A DNA stretch of 64,000 nucleotides from Janthinobacterium sp. PC23-8. Its GTDB lineage: Bacteria > Pseudomonadota > Gammaproteobacteria > Burkholderiales > Burkholderiaceae_D. Where the stretch lies: positions 3,225,230 to 3,289,229 of the forward strand of contig NZ_NJGY01000001.1 in assembly GCF_002250505.1 (NCBI RefSeq). The letters run 5' to 3'. The position numbers and the translations under genes were made by a program. Under the pieces are notes generated by a model. The model had not been told where the DNA came from. It worked only from the letters and a program-made list of their open reading frames with translations, and searched no databases. Shown one piece after another: positions 8,209 to 16,176 of the stretch (position 1 is its first letter; every line of letters starts with the position of its first letter).

Positions 8209-9242
8209 TGAACCCTACCACTGACAAACCCATCCTCGCGCTGACGCTGGGCGACCCTGCCGGCATCGGCCCGGAGCTGATCGCCAAGCTGCTGTCGCGC
8301 CCGGAAGTGCGGCAGGCGGCGCGCATCCTGGTGATTGGCGACCGCGCCGAATTCGATCACGGCATGCAGGTGGCCGGCTGCAGCGTCGACTACGCCACTA
8401 CGACGGCGCCCGAACTGGCCGACTACGCGTCCGGCAAACCGGTGCTGTACGATTTCCGCGGCAACACCGAGGGCGCCTTCGAGCGTTGCGCCTCGACCCG
8501 CAAGGGCGGCCGTTACAGCCTCGACACGCTCGATGTGGCGCTCGGCCTGACTCAGCGCGGCGCCGCCGACGCCATCCTGTTCGGCCCGCTTAACAAGAGC
8601 TCGTTGCACTTGGCCGGCATGGGCCACAGCGACGAATTGCACTGGTTCGCCGAGCGCCTCGGCTACAGCGGGCCGTTCTGCGAGTTCAACGTCATGGACA
8701 GCCTGTGGACCTCGCGCGTGACCTCGCATGTGGCGCTCAGTGACGTGCCGGCGATGATCACCCGCGAGGGCGTGCTGACGGCGATTCGCCTGATCGACGC
8801 CCAGCTCAAGCTGAGCGGCGTGGCGGCGCCGCGCATCGCCGTCTGTGGCCTGAACCCGCACAACGGCGACAACGGTTCCTTCGGCCGCGAAGAGATCGAT
8901 ATCATCGAGCCGGCCGTCGCGCTGGCCCGCGCCGAGGGCATGGCGGCGCAAGGGCCGTTCCCGGCCGACACGATCTTCCTCAAGGTGCAGGGCGACAAGC
9001 CCGAGTACGACGCGGTCGTCACGATGTACCACGACCAGGGCCAGATCGCCATCAAGCTGATGGGCTTCTGGCGCGGCGTCACGCTGCAGGGCGGCTTGCC
9101 GATTCCCATCGCCACGCCGGCGCACGGCACCGCCTTCGACATCAGCACCAAGGGCGTCGCCAATGTCGGCGCCACGCTGCAGGCCTTTCAGCTGGCTTGC
9201 CGCATGGGCGCGACGCGCCGCGCCGCGCGCCGGGACCAGTAA
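8208..9242 (+). CDS. PdxA-like 4-phospho-sugar-acid dehydrogenase
   Basis: The 344-residue protein belongs to the PdxA family of NAD-dependent, metal-using oxidative decarboxylases. The family start LTLGDPAGIGPEL is intact, and the three metal-ligand histidines are visible in VTSHVALSDVP, GLNPHNGDNG and TMYHDQGQIA. PATPAHGTAFD closes the active site. Housekeeping PdxA acts in vitamin B6 synthesis. PdxA2-type paralogues in catabolic clusters act on phosphorylated sugar acids such as 4-phospho-threonate or erythronate, usually with a DUF1537 kinase. No such kinase is present here, so the substrate is open. It is translationally coupled to the amidohydrolase and its context argues for a catabolic role rather than pyridoxine synthesis. 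Confidence 0.85.
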   Translation: MNPTTDKPILALTLGDPAGIGPELIAKLLSRPEVRQAARILVIGDRAEFDHGMQVAGCSVDYATTTAPELADYASGKPVLYDFRGNTEGAFERCASTRKGGRYSLDTLDVALGLTQRGAADAILFGPLNKSSLHLAGMGHSDELHWFAERLGYSGPFCEFNVMDSLWTSRVTSHVALSDVPAMITREGVLTAIRLIDAQLKLSGVAAPRIAVCGLNPHNGDNGSFGREEIDIIEPAVALARAEGMAAQGPFPADTIFLKVQGDKPEYDAVVTMYHDQGQIAIKLMGFWRGVTLQGGLPIPIATPAHGTAFDISTKGVANVGATLQAFQLACRMGATRRAARRDQ

Positions 9243-9318
9243 ACCGGTCGTCCGCGCGCCGTTATGCATTTGCCAACAATCCAAGCATGAGTAGTCGTCC
9301 AACTGACAGGAGAATGAA

Positions 9319-10494
9319 ATGAAAATCACCCGCGTGCGTACCCGCGTTTTTGAATGGAAAGGCAAAGTCGTGCCGCCGCAGCAGCACTTCTGCACCAACG
9401 CCAGCGACATCTTGTTCGAGCGCGGCGACGCCATGGGCTCGTTCCGCTTCCACGGCTGGATGGTGGTCGAGATCGAAACCGACACCGGCCTGATCGGCAT
9501 CGGCAACTGCGCCCTGGCGCCGCGCGTGGCCAAGCTGATCGTCGACCAGTACCTGGCGCCCATCGTCATGGGTGAAGACCCGTTCGACAATGAATACCTG
9601 TGGCAGAAGATGTACCGCGGCACGCTGGCCTGGGGCCGCAAGGGCATCGGCATGGCGGCCATCTCGGCGGTCGACATCGCGCTGTGGGATCTGATGGGCA
9701 AGGCGGTGCATCGCCCGGTGTTCAAGCTGCTGGGCGGGCGCACCAAGGAAAAAATTCCCTGCTACGCCTCCAAACTGTACGCCAACGACGACCTCGACGT
9801 CTTCCTCGCCGAAGCCAAAGGCTATCTGGCGCAGGGCTTCACCAGCGTCAAGATGCGCTTCGGCTACGGTCCCAAGGATGGTCCCGCCGGCATGCTGAAG
9901 AACATCGCCCAGGTGCGCGCGCTGCGCGAACTGGTCGGCGACGGCGTCGACATCATGCTTGAATGCTATATGGGCTGGACGCTGGAATACGCCCGCCGCA
10001 TGATCCCGCGCCTGGCCGAGTTCAATCCGCGCTGGCTGGAGGAGCCGGTCATCGCCGACGACATCGAGGGTTACGCCGAATTGAAGAAAATGAGTCCCTT
10101 TCCGATTTCCGGCGGCGAGCATGAGTTCACCAGCTATGGCTTCAAGGACTTGCTGGAGCGGCGCGCGGTCGACGTGATCCAGTACGACACCAACCGCGTT
10201 GGCGGCATCACCGCAGCACAAAAGATCAACGCCATGGCCGAGGCCTGGAGCGTGCCGGTGATTCCGCATGCCGGGCAGATGCACAACTACCACCTGACGA
10301 TGGCCTCCACTGCCAGTCCGATGTCGGAATTCTTCCCGGTCTTCGACGTCGAGGTCGGCAACGAGTTGTTCTATTACGTATTCAAGGGCGAGCCGCAGCC
10401 AGAGCGGGGCTTCCTGCAGCTGGACGACAATCTGCCGGGCTTGGGGATCGAGATTTCGACCGAACACCTGCACGATTTCAACATCATCGAATAA
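9319..10494 (+). CDS. Enolase-superfamily sugar-acid dehydratase (RhmD-like)
   Basis: The 391-residue protein has the capping domain plus barrel of the mandelate racemase/muconate lactonizing enzyme group. Acid/base and metal residues can be placed: Lys in [13 protein letters not shown], metal-binding Glu residues in [17 protein letters not shown] and [10 protein letters not shown], and the catalytic His in [12 protein letters not shown]. The [11 protein letters not shown] loop and the PHAGQ motif resemble L-rhamnonate dehydratase more than mandelate racemase. It likely removes water from an aldonate to give a 2-keto-3-deoxy sugar acid. An ACAGGAGAATGAA site precedes the ATG. It is 10 bases upstream of the GguC/AraD1 gene, which would take the product. 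The chain length and stereochemistry of the substrate are unknown. Confidence 0.87.
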   Translation: MKITRVRTRVFEWKGKVVPPQQHFCTNASDILFERGDAMGSFRFHGWMVVEIETDTGLIGIGNCALAPRVAKLIVDQYLAPIVMGEDPFDNEYLWQKMYRGTLAWGRKGIGMAAISAVDIALWDLMGKAVHRPVFKLLGGRTKEKIPCYASKLYANDDLDVFLAEAKGYLAQGFTSVKMRFGYGPKDGPAGMLKNIAQVRALRELVGDGVDIMLECYMGWTLEYARRMIPRLAEFNPRWLEEPVIADDIEGYAELKKMSPFPISGGEHEFTSYGFKDLLERRAVDVIQYDTNRVGGITAAQKINAMAEAWSVPVIPHAGQMHNYHLTMASTASPMSEFFPVFDVEVGNELFYYVFKGEPQPERGFLQLDDNLPGLGIEISTEHLHDFNIIE

Positions 10495-10504
10495 GGGGAA
10501 CGGC

Positions 10505-11503
10505 ATGCGTTTGATTCAATTTGAAACGGTGCTGCGCGAACGCCGCGTCGGCGTGGTGCGCGGCGACAACACCGTGGCAGCGCTGCAGGGCGTGGCCAGC
10601 ATGCGCGAACTGGCGCAGCGGGCCATCGACGCCGGTCGCCCGCTCGACGCGCAAGCCGACGCTCAAGGTGACGGCGAGTTGTTCGACTACGCCGAACTGC
10701 TGGCGCAGACGCGCGTGCTGGCGCCGCTCGACCACGACGATCCGGCCCACCTGCTGGTCAGCGGCACCGGCCTGACCCATCTGGGCAGCGCCGCCACGCG
10801 CGACAAGATGCACCAGCAGGCGCAGCACGACGAGTCGCAGATGACCGACACGATGCGCATGTTCCAGTGGGGCATCGACGGCGGCAAGCCTGCGGCGGGC
10901 GCGGTGGGCACACCGCCGGAGTGGTTCTACAAGGGCGACGGCAGCATCGTGGTGCGTCCCGGCATGTCCTTCCCGGTGCCGGAGTTCGCCGAGGACGCCG
11001 GCGAGGAGCCGGAGGTGGCCGGCCTGTACCTGATCGGCGCGGACGGCGTGCCCTACCGCCTCGGTTTCGCGCTGGGTAACGAGTTTTCCGACCACGTCAC
11101 CGAACGCAAGAACTATCTTTACCTGGCCCATTCCAAGTTGCGCTATTGCTCCTTCGGACCGGAGTTGCGCACCGGCCCGTTGCCGGCGAACCTGTCCGGC
11201 CTGAGCCGGCTGCGTCGCGGCGGCGAGGTGATCTGGGAAAAACCCTTCCTGTCCGGCGAAGAGAACATGTGCCACAGCCTGGACAACCTGGAATACCATC
11301 ACTTCAAGTATCGCCAGTTCTTGCGCGCCGGCGATGTCCATGTGCATTTCTTTGGCACCGCGACGCTGTCGTTCGCCGACGGCGTGCAGACGCGCCAGGG
11401 CGACGCCTTCGAGATCGGCGCAGCCGAATTCGGCATGCCCTTGATCAACGGTATCGGCTGCGGCGAGGCGGGCATTGCGCCGCAGGGCGTGCGCGCGCTG
11501 TAG
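10505..11503 (+). CDS. GguC/AraD1 family protein (FAH-fold, 2-keto-3-deoxy-sugar-acid dehydratase candidate)
   Basis: The 332-residue protein matches the AraD1/GguC family, a branch of the fumarylacetoacetate hydrolase fold. Family blocks seen are LLVSGTGLTHLGSA, EPEVAGLYLIG, GNEFSDHVTE and HVHFFGTATLSFADG. The Glu-Glu/Asp pattern in EEPEVAG and NEFSDH is consistent with a divalent-metal site. In arabinose and galactose oxidation clusters this family is assigned the second dehydration, 2-keto-3-deoxy-pentonate to 2-oxoglutarate semialdehyde. Its place between an aldonate dehydratase and a semialdehyde dehydrogenase fits that step. An AAGGGGAACGGC ribosome site precedes it. The alternative is a cleavage of a diketo acid, as other FAH-fold enzymes do. 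Confidence 0.8.
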   Translation: MRLIQFETVLRERRVGVVRGDNTVAALQGVASMRELAQRAIDAGRPLDAQADAQGDGELFDYAELLAQTRVLAPLDHDDPAHLLVSGTGLTHLGSAATRDKMHQQAQHDESQMTDTMRMFQWGIDGGKPAAGAVGTPPEWFYKGDGSIVVRPGMSFPVPEFAEDAGEEPEVAGLYLIGADGVPYRLGFALGNEFSDHVTERKNYLYLAHSKLRYCSFGPELRTGPLPANLSGLSRLRRGGEVIWEKPFLSGEENMCHSLDNLEYHHFKYRQFLRAGDVHVHFFGTATLSFADGVQTRQGDAFEIGAAEFGMPLINGIGCGEAGIAPQGVRAL

Positions 11504-11563
11504 ACCATGGCGGCCGGCGTCCGCGTCGGCCTATCCGCAACACACTTTCAGCTGGGGAACACG

Positions 11564-12991
11564 ATGCATCAGAATTATGTGAACGGTGCCTGGGTCGACG
11601 GCGCCAGCGCCGTGGCCAACATCAACCCGTCCGACACGGCCGACGTGATCGGCCACTACGCCCAGGCCGACGCGGCCCAGACCTGTCTGGCCATCGCCGC
11701 TGCTGCCGCCGCCGCGCCGGCCTGGGGATGCTCGGGCACGCAGGCGCGCGCCGACGCGCTCGACAAGATCGGCTCGGAAATCCTGGCCCGGAAGGACGAG
11801 CTGGGCCGTTTGCTGTCGCGCGAGGAAGGCAAGACTTTGCCCGAAGGCATAGGCGAGGCGGGGCGCGCCGGCGCCATCTTCAAGTTTTTCGCACAGGAAT
11901 GCCTGCGCCTGCGCGGCGACAAGCTCGCTTCGGTGCGGCCCGGCATCGACGTCGAAGTCACGCGTGAACCGGTCGGTGTGGTCGGCATCATCGCGCCGTG
12001 GAATTTCCCGATCGCCATCCCGGCGTGGAAGATCGCGCCCGCGCTGGCCTACGGCAATTGCGTGCTGATCAAGCCGGCCGAACTGGTGCCCGGCAGCGTC
12101 TGGGCGCTGGCCGAGATCATCAGCCGCGCCGGCTTGCCGGACGGCGTGTTCAATCTGTTGATGGGGCGCGGCGGCGTGGTCGGCCAGACCCTGCTGGACG
12201 ACCGCCGCGTCGATGCGATCAGCTTCACCGGCTCGGTGACGACCGGCGCCAGGGTGGCGCAGGCGGCCATCGGGCGCATGGCCAAGGTGCAGATCGAGAT
12301 GGGCGGCAAGAATCCGCTGGTGGTATTGAACGACGCCGATCTGGCCAACGCCGTCAATTGCGCGGTGCAGGGTTCCTTCTTCTCAACCGGGCAGCGCTGC
12401 ACGGCGTCGAGCCGCATCATCGTTGAAAAAGGCGTGTATCCGGCCTTCGTCGCGGCGCTCAAGGAAAAGCTTGCCGGCCTCAATATTGGCGACGCGCTCA
12501 AGGCTGGCACCGACATCGGCCCGGTGGTCGACGCCGCCCAACTCGAGCAGGACTTGCAGTACATCCGCATCGGCCGCGACGAGGGTGCCACGCTGGCCTT
12601 TGGTGGCCAGCGCGTGCGGCGCGACACCGAGGGCTTCTATCTGACGCCGGCCTTGTTTACCGATTGCAGCAACGACATGCGCATCAGCCGCGAAGAAATC
12701 TTCGGCCCGGTTGCCAGTGTCATCCCGGCGGACAATTACGAGCATGCGCTGGCGCTGGCCAACGATACCGAGTTCGGTCTGTCGAGCGGCATTTGCACCG
12801 GCTCGCTCAAGCACGCGACGCATTTCAAGCGTCATGCGCAAGCCGGCATGGTGATGGTCAATGTGGCCACGGCCGGGGTCGACTACCATGTGCCGTTCGG
12901 CGGCCGCAAGGGGTCAAGCTACGGTTCGCGCGAGCAAGGCAGTTACGCGGCAGAATTCTTCACCAGCGTGAAGACTGCGTATTGCGGCTAG
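11564..12991 (+). CDS. NAD(P)-dependent aldehyde dehydrogenase (2-oxoglutarate semialdehyde dehydrogenase candidate)
   Basis: The 475-residue enzyme is a complete ALDH. It has the nucleotide-site block VVGIIAPWNFPIAIPAWKIA, the glutamate motif VQIEMGGKNPLVV, the catalytic cysteine in FFSTGQRCTASSR, and EEIFGPVASV near the C-terminus. The ATG at 11564 is used because it gives the normal short ALDH N-terminus (MHQNYVNGAWV) and has GGGGAA upstream; an in-frame ATG at 11507 adds an atypical 19-residue tail. As the last gene of the cluster it most likely oxidises 2-oxoglutarate semialdehyde to 2-oxoglutarate, feeding the TCA cycle. Glycolaldehyde or lactaldehyde oxidation would be the alternatives. 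Confidence 0.87.
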   Translation: MHQNYVNGAWVDGASAVANINPSDTADVIGHYAQADAAQTCLAIAAAAAAAPAWGCSGTQARADALDKIGSEILARKDELGRLLSREEGKTLPEGIGEAGRAGAIFKFFAQECLRLRGDKLASVRPGIDVEVTREPVGVVGIIAPWNFPIAIPAWKIAPALAYGNCVLIKPAELVPGSVWALAEIISRAGLPDGVFNLLMGRGGVVGQTLLDDRRVDAISFTGSVTTGARVAQAAIGRMAKVQIEMGGKNPLVVLNDADLANAVNCAVQGSFFSTGQRCTASSRIIVEKGVYPAFVAALKEKLAGLNIGDALKAGTDIGPVVDAAQLEQDLQYIRIGRDEGATLAFGGQRVRRDTEGFYLTPALFTDCSNDMRISREEIFGPVASVIPADNYEHALALANDTEFGLSSGICTGSLKHATHFKRHAQAGMVMVNVATAGVDYHVPFGGRKGSSYGSREQGSYAAEFFTSVKTAYCG

Positions 12992-13053
12992 GTTTGCCCG
13001 CATTCGACATGTCGACGCATTCGAACATGGGCGAACGATAATGAACCCGGGCA

Positions 13054-13080
13054 TGCGGCCGGAATATATCCCCGGCCGCA
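13054..13080 (+). terminator. Hairpin at the end of the catabolic cluster
   Basis: TGCGGCCGG (13054-13062) pairs perfectly with CCGGCCGCA (13072-13080) around a 9-base loop, 62 bases after the last stop codon. There is no T-run immediately after it; a run of seven T starts about 20 bases later. It could be a weak or factor-assisted terminator or an RNA-stabilising hairpin. Confidence 0.4.
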
Positions 13081-13170
13081 GTTGATCGAAGGTGACGTCG
13101 TTTTTTTCGCCGGTCGGCTTTGTTGTCCTGAAAATCGTTATGTTGTCCACCTTGTCGACACAGATTGCTA

Positions 13171-13176
13171 TATAAT
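13171..13176 (+). promoter_or_regulatory. Possible -10 element of the solitary 5S gene
   Basis: A perfect TATAAT lies 60 bases upstream of the second 5S gene, in the context TTGCTATATAATCTG. The nearest -35-like word, TTGTCG at 13152-13157, is only 13 bases away, so the promoter is incomplete by the standard rule. It matters because this 5S copy has no 16S or 23S gene in front of it and would need its own promoter to be expressed. Confidence 0.4.
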
Positions 13177-13235
13177 CTGTTTCCTCAGATCAGACGAGTT
13201 GCTGCCCAGCCGGGAGCAGGTTGTTGAAAAAGTTA

Positions 13236-13351
13236 TGCCTGATGACCATAGCAAGTTGGTACCACCCCTTCCCATCCCGAACAGGACCGTGAAACAACTC
13301 TGCGCCGATGATAGTGCTGCAACCAGTGTGAAAGTAGGTTATCGTCAGGCT
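13236..13351 (+). rRNA. rrf: 5S ribosomal RNA, copy 2 (solitary)
   Basis: This copy is identical to the 5S gene at 200-315 except at two positions: C to A at RNA position 26 (13261) and U to C at position 65 (13300). Position 65 lies in helix II; the change would break A18-U65 unless pairing shifts to U66 and C65 bulges out. It is not preceded by 16S or 23S sequence. Upstream flanks of the two copies share only a few bases, so the duplication is confined to the gene itself. A separate, unrelated terminator follows. It may be a functional extra 5S gene or the remains of an rrn rearrangement. Confidence 0.92.
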
Positions 13352-13365
13352 TGTTATATAAAAAA

Positions 13366-13420
13366 GCCCTCCAGTGCCAAGATGCCATGATGTCATCTTG
13401 CAGACTGGAGGGTTTTTTTT
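13366..13420 (+). terminator. Rho-independent terminator after the solitary 5S gene
   Basis: CCCTCCAGT (13367-13375) pairs with ACTGGAGGG (13404-13412), followed by eight T. Inside the loop AAGATG (13379-13384) pairs with CATCTT (13394-13399), giving a long bipartite stem. It can also serve in the reverse direction for the DUF1840 gene that ends at 13442, since an A-run precedes the stem. Confidence 0.8.
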
Positions 13421-13441
13421 CGTCCCTCCGCTTCGTCTGTC

Positions 13442-13786
13442 TTACACGCCCCAGATAATGCTTTCGTTTTCGGCCTTGGCCGAGCGCAGCATTTCCATCA
13501 GCGGGAAAGCGCGCTGCGAGAAATGGACTTTTTGCGCACGCGCGTGTTCGGCCGACTCACCATCTTCCCGGCTTTCCGGGGTATGCACATCGTGTTCGAT
13601 GTCGTTTTCCGGGTGCAGTCTGGTTTCGGCGACTTCCTTTTCCAGCAGTTCCAGGGCATGGCCAGCTTCGGCGGGCGTGATCACGCCGCGCGTCGGACTT
13701 TTGTGCAGGATGTCGAGGATGCGTTGCGCGTGTTCCTGGTACATCAGGACGGCAGGGGAGGATTTGGATTTGAATGAGATCAACAT
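13442..13786 (-). CDS. DUF1840 domain-containing protein
   Basis: The 114-residue protein begins MLISFKSKSSPAVLMYQEHA and ends FPLMEMLRSAKAENESIIWG, which is the pattern of DUF1840, a family found mainly in betaproteobacteria. It is small, soluble and acidic in the middle (ENDIEHDVHTPESREDGES). The ATG at 13786 is chosen because the family begins at this methionine; a longer frame to 13897 has no family support. Function is unknown in the family. It runs convergently with the 5S gene and is the first unit of a minus-strand block. Confidence 0.85.
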   Translation of the reverse strand: MLISFKSKSSPAVLMYQEHAQRILDILHKSPTRGVITPAEAGHALELLEKEVAETRLHPENDIEHDVHTPESREDGESAEHARAQKVHFSQRAFPLMEMLRSAKAENESIIWGV

Positions 13787-13965
13787 GATAGGCTTTCTGA
13801 ATCTTGTTATTAGTAGTGGTGGTGAAACGATACCACGGCTTGGGTTTCTCCACAGGAAGTCCGCAAGCCCGATAGCCGCATGTGTTGGACGTTTCACCCA
13901 TTTACAAGAGCGCTGGCACCGCCTTTAAGCCGCACTTAAGCCGCATTTAAGCACCAGGGCGCTTC

Positions 13966-14511
13966 TCAATCGACCTTGGCCGACGCCATGAAGGTATCGA
14001 TGTTCTCGCGTGACAGGTTTTTTTCCTGCCCCAGGATAATGATCTGGAAGATGCGTTTATCGTGTGCCACGAAGCGGCCGACCAGCAAGGCCGGCTGGCC
14101 GTTCTGCATGCCGGTCGCTTCGATCTCAAGGCTGCTCTTCTGGTGGCTACCGGCGGCGTCGCTGCTGGCGGCGCTGGCCGATTTTTCGCTGCGCACCGTC
14201 CCTTTGATATTGTTGAGCAAGGCCTGTTTCATGGCCGGCAAGGCAGCCTGTGCCTGCTGTGCGCTGGGCAGCTCGGCGCTGCCGATGGCGAAGGTAGTGC
14301 CGTCGACTTCGCTGGCCGTCATGGTCAGGCTGATTTTTTTGCCGTCAAGATCGACGTCGCGCGTCAACACGGACGGCTTGCCGGGAAACAGCGCCGTGAA
14401 CTGGGCATCGGGGCTGCGATATTCACGCCAGTCGAATTTGGGGCTGCAGGCGCCAAGGATGGCGGCGGTGGCCAGCATGCTGGCGATGGCGGCGAATGAT
14501 GTTTTTTTCAT
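13966..14511 (-). CDS. Putative lipoprotein of unknown function
   Basis: The 181-residue protein has a lipoprotein signal: MKKTSF, a hydrophobic stretch, then the lipobox ILGACS with the modified Cys near residue 22. The mature part opens with FDWREYRSPDAQFTALFPGKPS, a pattern seen in short envelope lipoproteins that begin with a 'pressed into shape' beta domain. A Ser/Ala-rich stretch (about 110-125) looks like a linker. No enzyme motif is seen. It lies about 50 bases from the end of the YifB-like gene upstream of it on the same strand, so the two may share a transcript. Confidence 0.7.
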   Translation of the reverse strand: MKKTSFAAIASMLATAAILGACSPKFDWREYRSPDAQFTALFPGKPSVLTRDVDLDGKKISLTMTASEVDGTTFAIGSAELPSAQQAQAALPAMKQALLNNIKGTVRSEKSASAASSDAAGSHQKSSLEIEATGMQNGQPALLVGRFVAHDKRIFQIIILGQEKNLSRENIDTFMASAKVD

Positions 14512-14565
14512 CAAGCGATGGTAGCAGCGCTGTCCGCCGCACGCAATCGCGCACGCGCGCCCGGT

Positions 14566-16086
14566 TCAGGCGGCACGCAAGACGCGCCGGTATTGGATGG
14601 CTTCGGCGACATGCGCCTGTGCAATCGTGGCGCTGCCGGCCAGGTCGGCGATGCTGCGCGCCACCCGCAACACCCGGTGATAGGTGCGGGCCGACCAGTG
14701 CAGGCGCAGCATGGCGCCGTGCAGCAGTTGCTCGCCAGCGGTGTCGAGCTGGCAATGTGCTGCGATCTCGTCGTTTGCCAGCCGATGGTTGGCTTTGCCC
14801 TGGCGCGCCAGTTGCAAGGCAAAGGCGGCCGCCACGCGGGCGGCGATCGCCGCCGTGCTTTCGCCGGCAGCCGCCTTTGCCCCCAGCAAGCCCGGTGGCA
14901 TGGCGGCCACTTCCAGCTGCAAATCGATGCGGTCGAGCAAGGGGCCGGACAGCCGGCCATGGTAGCGCAGCACGGCGTCCGGGGTGCAGCGGCAGCGGCC
15001 GGAGGCATGGCCCAGATAGCCGCACGGGCAGGGATTCATGGCCGCGATCAGTTGAAAGCGCGCGGGGAACTCGGCCTGGCGCGCCGCGCGCGAGATGCTG
15101 ATCAGGCCTGACTCCATCGGCTGGCGCAACACGTCGAGCACGCGGCGGTCGAATTCGGCGATTTCGTCAAGGAACAGCACGCCGCAGTGGGCCAGTGAAA
15201 TTTCTCCCGGCCGTGGCAGATGGCCGCCACCGACCAGGGCCACGCCCGAAGCCGTCTGGTGCGGCGCCCGATAGGGTCGGCGCTTCCAGTTTTCCACCTT
15301 GAAGCTGCCGCACAGCGAATGCACGGCCGCCGCTTCCAGCGCTTCTTCATCGCTCATGGGCGGCAGGATGCCGGGGAAGCGGCTGGCCAGCATGGTCTTG
15401 CCGGCGCCGGGCGGCCCCACCATCAGCACGTTGTGGCCGCCAGCGGCCGCCACTTCCAGCGCCCGCCGCGCATGTTGCTGGCCCTGTACTTCGGCAAAGT
15501 CGGGATAGGAAAAATGCGGCGCCAGCAAGCTGGGCTGGTGCCGCTGCAGGGCCGTGCGCTGATCGCGGGCGGCAAAATGGGCGCACACCTCGAGCAGGCT
15601 GTGTGCCGGATAAATGCTGGCGTGGGCCACCAGCGCCGCCTCGTCGGCATTGGCATGCGGCAAAATGAAGGCGCGCGGCGAACCACTCTTGCTGCGTTGC
15701 ATGGCAAACGTCATCGCCAGCGCGCCACGGATGGCGCGTAACTGTCCTGACAGTGACAGTTCGCCGGCAAATTCATAAGCATGCAATTGTTCGCCAGGCA
15801 GCTGGCCCGAGGCGGCCAGGATGCCCAGCGCAATCGGCAAGTCAAAACGGCCCGATTCCTTGGGCAGATCGGCCGGCGCCAGGTTGGCCGTGATGCGCCG
15901 GGCCGGCATGTCGAAGCCGCAATTTTGCAAGGCGGCGCGCACCCTGTCGCGTGACTCCTTGACTTCCGTATCGGGCAAGCCGACGATGGTAAACGAGGGC
16001 AGGCCGTTGGCCAGATGCACCTCGACGTTGACCTCGGGTGCTTCCATGCCCGCCAGGGCGCGACTTTTTAACACTGCCAGGCTCAT
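14566..16086 (-). CDS. YifB/ComM family Mg-chelatase-like AAA+ ATPase
   Basis: The 506-residue protein has the family layout. An N-terminal ChlI-like domain (about 20-140, with GLPDTEVKESRDRVRAAL) precedes an AAA+ module with Walker A GPPGAGKTML near residue 222 and Walker B GVLFLDEIAEF near 305. Next come MNPCPCGYLGH, which probably binds zinc, and a C-terminal Mg-chelatase domain. ComM relatives are hexameric helicases that aid branch migration during natural transformation, and YifB proteins in other bacteria are assigned by homology only. It follows ubiK on the minus strand with a 90-base gap. Confidence 0.9.
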   Translation of the reverse strand: MSLAVLKSRALAGMEAPEVNVEVHLANGLPSFTIVGLPDTEVKESRDRVRAALQNCGFDMPARRITANLAPADLPKESGRFDLPIALGILAASGQLPGEQLHAYEFAGELSLSGQLRAIRGALAMTFAMQRSKSGSPRAFILPHANADEAALVAHASIYPAHSLLEVCAHFAARDQRTALQRHQPSLLAPHFSYPDFAEVQGQQHARRALEVAAAGGHNVLMVGPPGAGKTMLASRFPGILPPMSDEEALEAAAVHSLCGSFKVENWKRRPYRAPHQTASGVALVGGGHLPRPGEISLAHCGVLFLDEIAEFDRRVLDVLRQPMESGLISISRAARQAEFPARFQLIAAMNPCPCGYLGHASGRCRCTPDAVLRYHGRLSGPLLDRIDLQLEVAAMPPGLLGAKAAAGESTAAIAARVAAAFALQLARQGKANHRLANDEIAAHCQLDTAGEQLLHGAMLRLHWSARTYHRVLRVARSIADLAGSATIAQAHVAEAIQYRRVLRAA

Positions 16087-16176
16087 GGCATCTCCCTGCT
16101 CCGCAGGCGCGGGCAGAACCAGTCTAGCCGGTGCTCTGGCCTGGCGCTTGATTTTCGCCAGTACTACCGTGTTGTC

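Noticed and set aside
11507-11563. 19-residue N-terminal extension of the aldehyde dehydrogenase
   Set aside because: The family begins at the ATG at 11564, which has a better ribosome site; the extension is not ALDH-like.
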